Shown here in pieces: positions 26,093 through 35,575 of a DNA stretch of 64,000 bases. The notes beneath the pieces were generated by a model, which was given only the letters and a program-made list of their open reading frames with translations, did no database searches and was not told where the DNA came from. The stretch is from NCBI GenBank assembly GCA_050743125.1, contig JBOGEB010000002.1, positions 1-64,000 on the forward strand, read 5' to 3'. This DNA comes from JBOGEB01 sp050743125. Lineage in GTDB: Bacteria; Actinomycetota; Nitriliruptoria; Euzebyales; Egibacteraceae. The translations under genes and the position numbers were made by a program. How positions within the stretch are numbered: the stretch's first letter is position 1; each line of letters starts with the position of its first letter.

Positions 26093-26296
26093 ATGGAAGG
26101 TCATCACGCAATCGAGATAGTGCACGCCGCCAATGGGTTCACGCCTGTGGCGGTCTACGCTCACTGCACGTGTGGGTGGGAGAGCGGTCGTTACCAGCTG
26201 ACGGGCACGGAGTTTGATCGCCAGGACGTGGCCGTGGTGGTTGCGGAGCACGACGGGATGCGGCATGTGGAGCAAACATCCTCATCTTGTATCTGA
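26093..26296 (+). CDS. Small 'CTCGW' protein (copy 2)
   Basis: The 67-aa protein begins MEGHHAIEIVHAANGFTPVA, then YAHCTCGWESGRYQL and a His-containing helix (VVAEHDGMRHVEQ). Its core matches the copy at 18318: a strand, CTCGW, an aromatic/basic stretch, then an Ala/Glu/His helix. The ATG lies 63 bp from the divergent regulator start. The conserved Cys-x-Cys and two downstream His could form a zinc site. Role unknown; probably a partner or target of the regulator. Confidence 0.6.
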   Translation: MEGHHAIEIVHAANGFTPVAVYAHCTCGWESGRYQLTGTEFDRQDVAVVVAEHDGMRHVEQTSSSCI

Positions 26297-26362
26297 AGAG
26301 CTAAAGCTTCGATGCGTTGTCCGCAGTTATTTTTTCTCGTGGCGGCGCGACTTACAGGCAAC

Positions 26363-27433
26363 TCACTGCACGCTCGGCTCGGGTGAGAGATCGCTATGGT
26401 CGCGCCAGGCCGCGGCAACCGAGTCCGCCGGCCAGAGCTTGGGCAGGGAAGCGCGCACGGCCTGCTCGTTGAACGGACGGGTGAACAACCCCACGTAGCC
26501 GTCGGGGCGGACGAGGTAGCAGAACTCGCCTCGCGCGCCGTAGACCCGGTCCAGATCGCCGTGCCAGTCGGCCAGTCGATCGTCGTGCTGCCCGGGCCGT
26601 GGCACCACCCGCAGGCAGTCGATGCTCAGCCGTCCGAGCCTGGCGGCCGTCCGCGCGGTCGCCGGTCCGCTGCGCCAGCAGCTGCTGCAAGAGGTCGAGG
26701 GTGATCTCGGTCGGCGCGCCGGCCGCTCCCACGTCGATGAACAGCCGCCACGTGCGCCCGCCCGGGAGACCGAGCACCGCGAGCATGCCGTTTGGGTGGA
26801 ACCAGGCGTGGGCCTCGTCACGGCTGACCCTCCAGTCGAGGTCGACGTCGGCCATGACGAAATCGTGGGGATACGCCTTGCCAACGAAGTTGATCCCGGC
26901 CTGCTTGCGGATCTGGCTGTGCGCCCCTTCGCAGCTGACCAGGTAGCGCGATGCGATGATCTCCTGCGCGCCACCCGCCGCTGCGACGCGGGAGACGACC
27001 CGGTCCGGATCCTGAGAGAAGCTGACGAACGCCTTGCGGTGCTCGACCTGCCCGCCGAGCTCACGCAAGAGGCCGCCGAGGATCGTCGGTCTCGGGCTGC
27101 GGCAGGATGATCACGCGCGGCACGAAGGCATCCTGGCCGGCCTTGTGCTCCATGCCGTCCAGCCGCAGCGTGAGCACCCGCCGGCCGCCGGTAGAGATGT
27201 TCACCCCGGCGCTCGTCTCGCCCTTGGCGATGAAGCGGTCGACGACGCCCATCAAGGCGAGCACCTCGGAGACGCGGTACTGCAGCCCGATCGCCTTCGA
27301 CGTGCTCGAAGGCGCCGGGTTCTGGTCCACGATGCGCACGGCGACGCCGAGCCGCCGCAGTTGGCAGGCGAGCGCGAGGCCCGTCGGGGCCCGCCCCCAC
27401 GACCAGGACATCGGTGTGCTCGGTGGTCTTCAT
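26363..27433 (-). pseudogene. FAD-dependent aromatic monooxygenase, frameshifted
   Basis: Pieces of one flavoprotein hydroxylase appear in three frames. The FAD-binding start is TDVLVVGAGP, then LALACQLRRLGVAVRIVDQN and RFIAKGETSAGVN. Next come YLVSCEGAHSQIRKQAGINF and DFVMADVDLDW in a second frame. The final part is YGARGEFCYLVRPDGYVGLF followed by AVRASLPKLW in a third. At least three base changes or indels are needed. Its start overlaps the TetR stop (ATGA), so it was the regulator's target operon. The fragments keep their conserved motifs, so sequencing errors are possible. Confidence 0.75.
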
Positions 27434-28053
27434 CGCTCCTCCTCTGGTCGCGCAGGAGCTGCTCGCCCGGCCGTCGGTGTCGTGCCGATGTCCCGTTGTG
27501 TGAGCTCAACGAGTAGGTCTTTGAGCGCGCTGCGCCAGGCTGCGGGCAAGTCGAGGGTCCCCAGACCCTCACCGAGCCAGAGCCCGTCGAGCGCGAGGTG
27601 CACGAGCAGCACCTGAGCGATCGGGACGCCGTCCGCCGCCGCAGCCGCGAATGCCTCAGCGTTGGCCCGCTTGGCGCTGGTGACGATGTCCGGGCTCTGC
27701 GCGGAGGCGGTGATCAGGGCCAGGACCAGCGCGCGCAGCCGTTCGCGTCCCGTCGGGTCCTCGTCGAGGTCGAAGGCATAGCGGACGTAGCCCCGCAGCA
27801 GACGCCCGCGCGGTGACGGGTCGCGTTTCGTGGCTGCGGCCACGCCGGCCGCGGCGGTCTCCGCAAGGCGCGTGACCAGCGCGGCCAGGAGGTCGTCCTT
27901 GCTCTTGAAGTGATAGAAGAAGCCGCCCTTGCTGACGGTTGCCTCGGCGGCTATCGCCTCGACGCTCAGCCTGCCGACCCCCTCGCGCAGGATCACCCGC
28001 TCCGCCGCCTCGAGGATCTTGGTGCGTGCACTGGGGTAAACGCGCGTGGTCAT
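27430..28053 (-). CDS. TetR family transcriptional regulator
   Basis: The 207-aa protein has an N-terminal TetR helix-turn-helix (residues 9-55: TKILEAAERVILREGVGRLS, ATVSKGGFFYHFKSKDDLLA) and a helical ligand-binding domain ending in a Pro/Ala/Glu-rich tail. It overlaps the downstream monooxygenase by 4 bp. A near-perfect 24-bp palindrome begins 8 bp upstream of the start, so it is almost certainly autoregulated, and the operon would be induced by an aromatic ligand or drug-like compound. Confidence 0.92.
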   Translation of the reverse strand: MTTRVYPSARTKILEAAERVILREGVGRLSVEAIAAEATVSKGGFFYHFKSKDDLLAALVTRLAETAAAGVAAATKRDPSPRGRLLRGYVRYAFDLDEDPTGRERLRALVLALITASAQSPDIVTSAKRANAEAFAAAAADGVPIAQVLLVHLALDGLWLGEGLGTLDLPAAWRSALKDLLVELTQRDIGTTPTAGRAAPARPEEER

Positions 28054-28061
28054 GCCACTAT

Positions 28062-28085
28062 ACTATACCGACTGGTCGGTATAGT
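28062..28085. promoter_or_regulatory. TetR operator palindrome
   Basis: Arms ACTATACCGAC (28062-28072) and GTCGGTATAGT (28075-28085) are perfect inverted repeats separated by TG. The ACCGAC/GTCGGT core is typical of TetR-family operators. Its position 8 bp before the TetR start implies self-repression. Confidence 0.88.
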
Positions 28086-28670
28086 ACCGTGGCTCAAGGA
28101 AGTCGGATCCGTCAGGGCCGCCTCCCCGAGCCGCGTCAGGACCCGTGACCGTGGCCTGACGCGCTCTCGTTCCCCTGGCGTCGAGACATTTGCGGTCGCC
28201 TCCCTCCCGTCTTCTCCGGCAGACGACCACACATTTCACCACCTAAGGGCCTGAGAGCAAATGTGTTTGATCGTATCAGCACCTGTCAGCATGTCAGGCA
28301 GTTTCGTGAATGTAACCTCGGCTCTGTTGTTAAGCCCTCAGGCCATGATGAATCTTCGAGCTGGCCGTTGACCGGACTCCGCCTTTGCCGCACAATTCCC
28401 CGAAGTGTTGAAAGACGGCATGTGACGCCCGTCCCACTACTCAGGGCTGCAGAGTCCGTATATTCGGTATGAGGACCCGCTGCGACGCCGGGCTACGAGG
28501 CGGATACTATGCGTGGTGGGTGGTGGCCACGGGCTGGCCGCCGTGTCGCCGCGGGCCGTAGGTGACTACCCCGGGACAGCTGGCCTGTAAAGGCGCGGCT
28601 TGCGTCACCCCGGGGGTGGAGGGGAAGTGGGGTCGTTGTGGTGTAGCTGGCAGCCGTTGGGCGGCTGCTC
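28086..28670. other. Intergenic region, no gene seen
   Basis: This 585-bp divergent gap lies between the TetR gene and the efflux adaptor gene. Short frames occur on both strands but none has codon bias or a Shine-Dalgarno. The second TetR half-operon TCGGTATAGT ends at its left edge. The promoter for the MacAB-like operon must lie toward the right side, where no obvious element was found. Confidence 0.5.
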
Positions 28671-30335
28671 GTGACCCGTAAGCGGATTTTGGTTTGGGCG
28701 TTGGCGTTGGTTGGCCTCGTGGCGTTGGTGTTGGTCGTGCGGGCGGTGTTTTTCCCTGCGAAACCGGCTTTGCCGGCGCCTACGGTTGGTGTGCAGCGGG
28801 GCGTGGTGCGGACGGTGATAACTGGGACGGGCACGCTCGAGCCGGTGAGGCAGCAGAACGTGAGCTTCAGCCAGGCGGGGAAGTTGGTTGAGATCAACGT
28901 CAAGGTCGGTGACCGTGTAAAGGCGGGCCAGGTGCTGGCGAGGATCGATCCGGGCGGTTTGCGTGCCGCGGCCCAGGAGGCGGAGGGGGGCCTGCAACAG
29001 GCGCAGGCGATTTTGAAGGACGCGAGGGAGCAGAACGCGGTGGAGGCCGCGCGGAATCGTCTGGCGGCGGCTGAGCAGGCGTTGGGCGATGTCAAGAATC
29101 AGGTCAGTAAGACCGTGAGGGCGGCTGAGGATGTGGTCGCCAGTGACAAGCGGCAGCTGTCGTTCGACCGGCAGACGCTTGAAAGGCTTCAGCGCAGGCT
29201 GGAGCGCGAAGAGGCGGCGTTGCGGCGTGCTCGTGCCATGTTGGAGCTGGCTCAGGACACGTTTCGCGCGCACAAATGCGACAGCCTGATTCCGCCCGAT
29301 CCGGTGGCGTGTATGACTGATCAAGCGGCGGTGGACGCGGCTCAGGCTGCGGTGGACGCCAGTAAGCCCAAGGTGGATGCGGCCAGGGATGCGGTGAGCG
29401 CGGCCAAGGCGCAGGTATTGGCCGACGAGGCGAAGTTGAGCGCTGATGAGAATCAGTTGGCGTTGAATCGGGCGAACGGGCAGAAGTCGATCAACGACGC
29501 TCAGGCTGCGGTCGCCTCAGCTCGGGACACGCTCGACTCCGAGACGACCCGACGGCCGAACACCATCGCGCAGCAGCAGGGGGGGGTGACGAGCGCTCAG
29601 GCGCAGGTGGACACCGCCCAGCGGGATCTGAGCAACGCGACGTTGGTCTCGCCGGTTGACGGTACGGTGTTGGGGGTGAACGCTCAGGTTGGCGAGACGA
29701 TAGCGGTGGCCGGGCAGACGACGCCGTTGGCGCCGGGCACCGACGCTCCCCAGCCGAGCACCGCCACTGCGGTCTCTACAGCCGGCCAAGCTGGAGCCAC
29801 CGGCGGTGCGGCTGCAAGCGCGTTTCTGGTGCTCGCGGACGTGAACAATTTTCAGGTGATCGCGCCTTTGGCGGAGGCTGACGCGGCGCAGGTGCGGTCG
29901 GGACAGAGGGCCGACGTGACCTTTGACGCACTGCCTGGGCTGACGTTACCGGCCACGGTGGTCGCGGTGGCACCGGGGTCGACGGTGATCCAGAACGTGA
30001 CCAACTATTTGGTGACGTTGAGCTTGGGCCAGCTCGACCCGCGGCTGCGCGCGGGGCTGACGGCCAACGCGGCGATCGTGGTCGCCGAGGTCCGAGATGT
30101 TCTGGTCGTGCCCAACGCGGTCATCCAGCGAACCGACGGGCAGGCGTTCGTCATGGTGCTGCTGGCCGACGGCACGCAGCGGCGGGTGCTGGTGCAGACC
30201 GGAGCAGAGGGGGACACGACGACCGAGGTGACTGCGGGCTTGAAGCCTGGGGACCGGGTGGTGCTGCCCACGGTGCGGGCACGCAACGGGCAGCCGCCAC
30301 CCGCCGGCCCCGGCGGCGGGGGAGCCGGCGGGTGA
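28671..30335 (+). CDS. MacA/HlyD-like efflux adaptor protein
   Basis: The 554-aa protein (GTG start) has one N-terminal membrane helix (ILVWALALVGLVALVLVVRA). A biotinyl-lipoyl-like half motif (GKLVEINVKVGDRVKAGQVL) is followed by a very long coiled-coil hairpin (about residues 100-300, Ala/Gln/Asp-rich). The second lipoyl half (ATLVSPVDGTVLGVNAQVGE) and beta-barrel domains close with VVLPTVRARNGQPPPAGPGG. It would link the MacB-like permease to the outside. The unusual feature is the coiled coil with one Cys pair (HKCDSLIPPDPVACMT). The next gene overlaps by 4 bp. Confidence 0.88.
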   Translation: MTRKRILVWALALVGLVALVLVVRAVFFPAKPALPAPTVGVQRGVVRTVITGTGTLEPVRQQNVSFSQAGKLVEINVKVGDRVKAGQVLARIDPGGLRAAAQEAEGGLQQAQAILKDAREQNAVEAARNRLAAAEQALGDVKNQVSKTVRAAEDVVASDKRQLSFDRQTLERLQRRLEREEAALRRARAMLELAQDTFRAHKCDSLIPPDPVACMTDQAAVDAAQAAVDASKPKVDAARDAVSAAKAQVLADEAKLSADENQLALNRANGQKSINDAQAAVASARDTLDSETTRRPNTIAQQQGGVTSAQAQVDTAQRDLSNATLVSPVDGTVLGVNAQVGETIAVAGQTTPLAPGTDAPQPSTATAVSTAGQAGATGGAAASAFLVLADVNNFQVIAPLAEADAAQVRSGQRADVTFDALPGLTLPATVVAVAPGSTVIQNVTNYLVTLSLGQLDPRLRAGLTANAAIVVAEVRDVLVVPNAVIQRTDGQAFVMVLLADGTQRRVLVQTGAEGDTTTEVTAGLKPGDRVVLPTVRARNGQPPPAGPGGGGAGG

Positions 30336-31027
30336 TCGTGTTGGAGGCGGTCACCAAGGTGTACCGGACCGGGCAGGTAGAGGTCCACGCGCTGCGCGGT
30401 GTCGATGTGGTGGTCGAGGAGGGGGAGTTCATAGCCATCATGGGGGCGTCGGGGTCGGGGAAGAGCACGCTGATGAACATCTTGGGCTGTCTGGACCTGC
30501 CCACCAGCGGGCGTTATCTGCTGGACGGGGTGGACGTGCGGGGGCTTGGCGACAACCAGCTGGCGGAGATCCGCAACCGCAAGATCGGGTTCGTGTTCCA
30601 GTCCTTCAATCTGGTCCCGAGGACGAGCGCGCTGCAGAACGTGGAGCTGCCACTGGTCTATGCGGGGCAGAGCTCCGGACGGAGACGTCGGGCGTTGGCG
30701 TCGCTGGCGGCGGTGGGGCTGGAGGATCGGGCGCGACACCAGCCCAACGAGCTGTCGGGCGGGCAGCAGCAGCGGGTGGCGGTCGCGCGGGCGCTGGTGA
30801 CGGATCCGGCTATCCTGCTGGCGGACGAGCCGACGGGAAATCTGGACACTGAGTCGAGTCTGGAGATCATGAAACTGCTGGTAGAGCTGAACCAGGCGGG
30901 GCGGACCGTGGTGCTGATCACCCACGAGGACGATATCGCCGGATTCGCCCGCCGCGTGGTCCGCCTGCGTGACGGCATGATCGTCAGCGACCAGGCGCAG
31001 GAGCGGGAGGCTGGGGCCAGCCCATGA
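30332..31027 (+). CDS. MacB/LolD-type ABC transporter ATPase
   Basis: The 231-aa ATPase starts with a GTG overlapping the adaptor stop (GTGA). It has Walker A GASGSGKSTLMNILGCLD, Q-loop FVFQSFNLVPRTSA, signature LSGGQQQRVAVARAL, Walker B ILLADEPTGNLD and the H-loop LITHEDD. The length and motifs match the ATPases that drive FtsX-fold permeases, which expel peptides, lipoproteins or macrolides rather than import solutes. The permease gene follows with a 4-bp overlap. Confidence 0.94.
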   Translation: MIVLEAVTKVYRTGQVEVHALRGVDVVVEEGEFIAIMGASGSGKSTLMNILGCLDLPTSGRYLLDGVDVRGLGDNQLAEIRNRKIGFVFQSFNLVPRTSALQNVELPLVYAGQSSGRRRRALASLAAVGLEDRARHQPNELSGGQQQRVAVARALVTDPAILLADEPTGNLDTESSLEIMKLLVELNQAGRTVVLITHEDDIAGFARRVVRLRDGMIVSDQAQEREAGASP

Positions 31028-32280
31028 GCCTGCGGGAGGCGGTGCGGATCGCCTTGGCCGCGCTGGCGGCGAACCGAATGCGCTCGGCGCTGTCCATGTT
31101 CGGGATCCTGATCGGCGTGGCAGCGGTGATCCTGCTGGTCGCCGTCGGCAACGGCGCCTCGATCGCGATCTCGAGCCAGGTCCAGTCGCTGGGCTCCAAC
31201 CTGATCACCGTCTTCCCCGGCAACCAGCGGAGCCGCGGCGTCCAGCTGGGCTTCGGGACCGCCCGGACGCTGAGCGAAAAGGATGTGCAGGCGCTCAGCG
31301 ATCGCTCCCAGGCACCTGACGTTGCCGTCGTCACGCCGGTCTCGACGACCGAAGTGACCATGCAGTACCAGAACCAGAACTGGGTCGCCCGCCTCAACGG
31401 CGCGACCCAGGACTTCGCCCGGATACAGGACCGCGACCTGTCGGCTGGCTCGTTCTTCACCGAAACCAACGTCCGCGCCAGCGCCAAGGTAGTGGTGCTC
31501 GGCCAGACCATAGTCGACAACCTGTTCGGCGGCGACCCCGCCGCCGCGATCGGGCAGAACATCAAGATCCAGCGCCAGCTCTTCCGGGTGACCGGCGTCT
31601 TCGCGTCCCTGGGGGCGGGCGGCTTCTCCAACCAGGACAACGATGCGGTCATCCCCATCACCACGAGCTGGAACTACCTGATCGGCGGCGGGGGCCGTAA
31701 GAACATCGCCTCCATCCTTGTCCAGGCAACGAGCGAGGACACGGTCGAGGCCGCGCAACAGGAAGTCACCAACATCCTGCTCGCGCAGCACAAGCTTTCG
31801 GACCCGTCCCTGGCGGACTTCAGGGTCCTGTCGCAGCAGAAACTGCTCGACCAGGTCCGTCAGATCACCGGGGTCCTGACAGCCTTCCTCGGCGCGATCG
31901 CCGCGATCTCTCTTATCGTCGGCGGGATCGGGATCATGAACATCATGCTGGTCACGGTCACCGAGCGGACCCGCGAGATCGGCATCCACAAGGCGATCGG
32001 CGCCAAACGCAGAGACGTACTGCTGCAGTTCCTGATCGAGTCCATATCGTTGTCGGGCCTGGGAGGTGTGCTCGGCATCGCGCTTGGCGTCGGCCTGTCC
32101 AAGGTGGTCGGCGTGATCGTCAACAACATCGGCGGCGGCCGGTTCCCCGCACCCGTGCTGTCTGTCCCCTCCATCGTGCTTTCCTTCTGCGTCTCGGTCG
32201 GCATCGGGCTGTTCTTCGGCATCTACCCAGCCAACCGCGCCGCTCGCTTACGCCCAATCGAGGCGCTACGTTACGAATGA
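31024..32280 (+). CDS. MacB-type (FtsX-fold) ABC permease
   Basis: The 418-aa protein has a first membrane helix at about 20-42 (SALSMFGILIGVAAVILLVA), a large extracytoplasmic MacB_PCD domain, then three C-terminal helices. The last third includes GGIGIMNIMLVTVTERTREI and GIHKAIGAKRRDVLLQFLIE, signatures of the FtsX/MacB family. It completes a three-gene export system (adaptor, ATPase, permease). The lone NHLP-like gene lies 445 bp downstream on the same strand, so this exporter may handle its product. Confidence 0.93.
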   Translation: MSLREAVRIALAALAANRMRSALSMFGILIGVAAVILLVAVGNGASIAISSQVQSLGSNLITVFPGNQRSRGVQLGFGTARTLSEKDVQALSDRSQAPDVAVVTPVSTTEVTMQYQNQNWVARLNGATQDFARIQDRDLSAGSFFTETNVRASAKVVVLGQTIVDNLFGGDPAAAIGQNIKIQRQLFRVTGVFASLGAGGFSNQDNDAVIPITTSWNYLIGGGGRKNIASILVQATSEDTVEAAQQEVTNILLAQHKLSDPSLADFRVLSQQKLLDQVRQITGVLTAFLGAIAAISLIVGGIGIMNIMLVTVTERTREIGIHKAIGAKRRDVLLQFLIESISLSGLGGVLGIALGVGLSKVVGVIVNNIGGGRFPAPVLSVPSIVLSFCVSVGIGLFFGIYPANRAARLRPIEALRYE

Positions 32281-32724
32281 TCCCAGAATCGGCGGCTGGG
32301 CTTCCCCCGCAGTCCGCGCCTAGCGAAAGGCTGCGCAACCACTGCTCCTGACCCCGAGCGGTTCACGGTGTTCGTACGTTAAACGACTTCTGCGACGTTT
32401 TGCTCGCCGTGGGCCTAGCCACCCGCCTTCAGCCAATGCGAAAGCGGTAAGTCAGGAAGAGACCTCTGGGGAGGGAAACTAAGCCTCAGGCCAGGGCGCA
32501 GATACGTCATCTGCACGATGGCAGCAAGTGGAGCTTACTTCTACCGTTTGCGACGTAGGGGTTGTCAGTCTAGGAACAGCGGGACTAGTGACAAAGCACC
32601 ATAGGGGTTCAGCGCCGAGCTCACCGGCCCGTTCGGCGTGCGCATAAAGGATGTCTCTTGATGGTTCCTGAGTCGCGTATTTCTTTGGTCTCCAGCAGGA
32701 CTGGCAAATAGATAAGGAGAAAAA
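32281..32724. other. Intergenic region, no gene seen
   Basis: This 444-bp gap follows the export operon and precedes the NHLP-like gene. The GC content is lower than in neighbouring genes, especially near 32690-32724. The stretch ATAAGGAGAAAAA at its right end is the strong Shine-Dalgarno of the next gene. No convincing reading frame was found. Confidence 0.5.
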
Positions 32725-32925
32725 ATGGTGCAGCGTCAGGAGCTCCATGACCGGGTTGTTGGCCGGGCCGTCAGGGATACCCGTTTCCGTGAGCTGCTGT
32801 TTCTTGATCCCCACAGTGCTATTGAGGAAGAGCTGGGGCTTTACCTTCCCAGGGAAGTCACGATCAAGGTTTTGCAGGATACGGATGACACATACCATCT
32901 GTTGCTGCCGGCTATCCAAGAATAG
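32725..32925 (+). CDS. Nitrile-hydratase-leader-like (NHLP) mini-protein
   Basis: The 66-aa protein has a strong Shine-Dalgarno (AAGGAG, 6 nt spacing). The sequence follows the NHLP leader pattern: a first helix (RQELHDRVVGRAVRDTRFRE), LLFLDPHSAIEEELGL, a short LPREVTIKVLQDTDDTYHLLLP strand region and then only AIQE. In RiPP precursors a core peptide follows the final LP; here it is practically absent. It may be a core-less carrier, a bare leader or a standalone small protein. It lies between a MacAB-like exporter and a methyltransferase gene. The family match is from motif memory. Confidence 0.75.
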   Translation: MVQRQELHDRVVGRAVRDTRFRELLFLDPHSAIEEELGLYLPREVTIKVLQDTDDTYHLLLPAIQE

Positions 32926-33189
32926 TTAATCGTTTCCATGGCGGCCATCTGCTGATAGCGTTAGGAACAGGCGTCATCACGGTGGGATGCATGAACCCGA
33001 AATGGCCAAGGCATTCGCCTTGGCTTCTTCATCGATTATATCGCGGATTGGCCAGACCTGGCTTATCGTTTTATTATTTCCTCCCCAGCCAAGTCCAGCA
33101 GCTATGACATCAATGGCATGACGGTTCCGTGACACGCCCGCGGCCGTGATCGGGGATCTGGCGAACTTGGCCGTAACCGGGGAGCGACG

Positions 33190-33769
33190 ATGACGAAGGG
33201 CGACAGGGTGGGGCGGTCATACTTCGAGGCGGTCTATGCGTCGAAGCGGGACCCGTTTGGGTTCGAGACGAGCCCCTACGAGACGGCCAAGTACGCGCAC
33301 AGCCTGGCCGCGTTGGGTGACCGGCGGTTCGAGCGGGCGCTGGAGGTGGGCTGCTCGATCGGGGTGCTCACGGCCATGCTCGTCCCACACTGCGTCGAGC
33401 TTGTCGCAGTGGACATCTCCGCGCTCGCGGTTGCCCGCGCGCGCGAGCGTCTCGCCGGAGTCCACGGGGTGCGGGTGGAGCGGCGCACCTTGCGAGGAGA
33501 TGCCGCAGGGTCCCTTCGACCTGATCGTCTGCGCGGAGGTCCTCTACTACGCGGAGGTCCTCTACTACTGGAGTCGCGAAGTGCTGACAGACGCGCTTGA
33601 GCGTTTTCGCGCGGCCCTGGCCCCAGGTGGAAGCTTCCTCGCGGTCCACTATCGCCCTCATGACGGCGACAAGGTCCACGCCATCTTGTCCAGCGACCTC
33701 GGGTTCCCGTGCGCTGTGTCAGCGGTCGAGCCGCTCTACCGGCTGGATCGATTCGACCGGCCGCCATGA
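33190..33769 (+). pseudogene. NodS-like SAM-dependent methyltransferase, frameshifted
   Basis: The start (ATG with GGGGAG) gives SYFEAVYASKRDPFGFETSP, then ALEVGCSIGVLTAMLVPHC (SAM motif I) and ELVAVDISALAVARARERL. The frame then changes around 33490-33505; the other frame continues EEMPQGPFDLIVCAEVLYY and FRAALAPGGSFLAVHY. One extra base (the C after ACCTTG) would explain it. An 18-bp tandem duplication nearby repeats AEVLYY. The intact protein of about 190 aa would methylate a small molecule or sugar (NodS methylates the chitin oligosaccharide amine). Confidence 0.75.
33533..33568. repeat. 18-bp perfect tandem duplication in the methyltransferase gene
   Basis: GCGGAGGTCCTCTACTAC occurs twice in direct succession (33533-33550 and 33551-33568). 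It encodes AEVLYY twice; related enzymes have one such segment after the Asp-Leu-Ile motif. It is in-frame and thus not itself disruptive, but sits 30 bp after the frameshift. Confidence 0.9.
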
Positions 33770-33893
33770 GCCGCGAGTGCATTGCAAGACCCCCGCCGCG
33801 CGTGTTTGCCTTGTGCCGGGGAGTGGCACGTCAGAGAGGCTGGCCCAGGTCGGACTGCCCGCACGTGGATGTTCATCCACGACCGGGGGAGCA

Positions 33894-35413
33894 GTGAGCG
33901 CACGGGCGCGCTCGTACAGGAGCGCACGGCCGCCGGACTCCAGCCTCCAGGCCGGCCGTGCGGCTCCCGCCGAGGAGTCTGGCACGGTCGGCCAGTTCGC
34001 GCGCGGGCCCGTGCTGGCGATCGCCGGGGCGGTGATGTTGGCGCTGTCGATCGCCAGCGGGTTCAGCGGGTACTTCACGGATGAGCTGTACTTCCTCATC
34101 GCTGGCAAGGAGCATCTGGGCTGGGGGTACGCGGACCAGCCCCCGCTGGTGCCGTTGCTGGCTCGGGCAATGGACGCGGCCTTCCCCGGTTCGGTGATCG
34201 CGCTGCGACTGCCCGCCACGCTGGCCAGCGCGGCGGGGGTCGTGGTGACGGCACTGATCGCCCGCGAGCTCGGCGGCCGACGCCGGGCTCAAGTGCTCGC
34301 GGCCGGGGCGTACGCGGTGTCCGTCCAGGTGGGCTTGCATGGCCTCACGCTGGGCACCTGGACGATCGATCCGGTCTGGTGGACGGTGATCACCTGGTTG
34401 CTGGTGCGCTGGGCTCGCTGCGCAACAAAGGCCACCATGAGGACCGGTTGCTGCTGTGGGCCGGTGTGGTCACCGCGATCTCGTTGCAGACCAAGTTCCT
34501 CATTCCGGCCTTCTGGGCCATGCTGGCACTCAGCGTGTCGGTCGTCGGCCCCCGGGACTTGCTCCGCCGGCCGCTGCTGTACGTCGGTGGGGCACTGGCC
34601 GTGCTCACCACGCTGCCTGGCCTGCTCTGGCAGGCCCACCACGGGTGGCCGCAGCTGGGGATGGTCCAGTCGATCGCTGAGGGAGCCGACAGCCGCTGGG
34701 GTCGATTGGGATTCCTGCCGCTTGTCGTGATCTACGCTGGCATTCCGGTGGGTGCGGTGTTCTGTTGCCTGGGCTTGTGGCGGCTGCTGCGCTCGCCGGA
34801 GCTGAGGCCTTACCGGTTTCTCGGCTGGACGATCATGGGGGTGTTGACGGTCTTCCTGCTCGCCGGAGGCCGGTTGCGCTACTCGGCCGGGCTCTATGCG
34901 CTGCTGTTCGCCACTGCGGCGGTGGACATCCAACGGCGGCGGCCGGCGGCATGGTGGCGCTGGGTGCCCACCTGGCCGGTCTACACGATCTCCGCGCTGG
35001 TCACCGCAGCGGTCTTGGTCTTTTCCGTGCAGTCGAAGATCCCGCGGCGGAATGCGTGGCCGCAACTGGCAGGCGAGGTGGCGGGCGCGTATCACTAGCT
35101 GTCGCCACAGGAGCAACGTCAGACCGTGGTGCTGGCCGAGAGCTGCCCGGTGGCTGCTGCCATCAACTATTACGGGCCCGACCACGGGCTGCCCCGCGCC
35201 TACAGCGCGGAAGGCGGCTGCTGGTACTTCGGTGCGCCGCCGGTTGGCGTGGATTCCGTGATCTACATGATTTGGTTCGGTGGCGATCCGAACCGGCTGC
35301 GGCCGTACTTCACCGACGTGCGGCAAGTGAGAACGCCGGAGCGGTCCTTCTCGTTGTACGAAGGCAGACGTGCGCTGTGGTCGAGGATCTGGCCTGAGAT
35401 CCAAGAATTTTAG
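33894..35413 (+). pseudogene. GT39-type membrane glycosyltransferase with frameshift and amber stop
   Basis: The frame starts at the GTG at 33894. The N-terminal part has the PMT/ArnT signature FTDELYFLIAGKEHLGWGYA, then DQPPLVPLLARAMD and many helices. Near 34390-34440 the frame shifts and continues LLLWAGVVTAISLQTKFLIP through GWTIMGVLTVFLLAGGRLRY. At 35096-35098 a TAG interrupts (AYH*LSPQEQ), after which the same frame continues with a conserved periplasmic tail (LAESCPVAAAINYYGPDHGL). The enzyme would use a polyprenyl-phosphate sugar outside the membrane. Confidence 0.75.
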
Positions 35414-35575
35414 CGGAGCCAGTTGGCGATGGACGCCTTTACCTTTGTTGATTATCGACACCACGGAATGGCCTGACATCGATGGCTTGTCGCCCTGCAC
35501 GAACACCTTCCACCGGAAGATGCTGCTAGCAAGTGGCACAACTCGATGACTGTAAGGGCCAAGTCCGAAGTGTAA

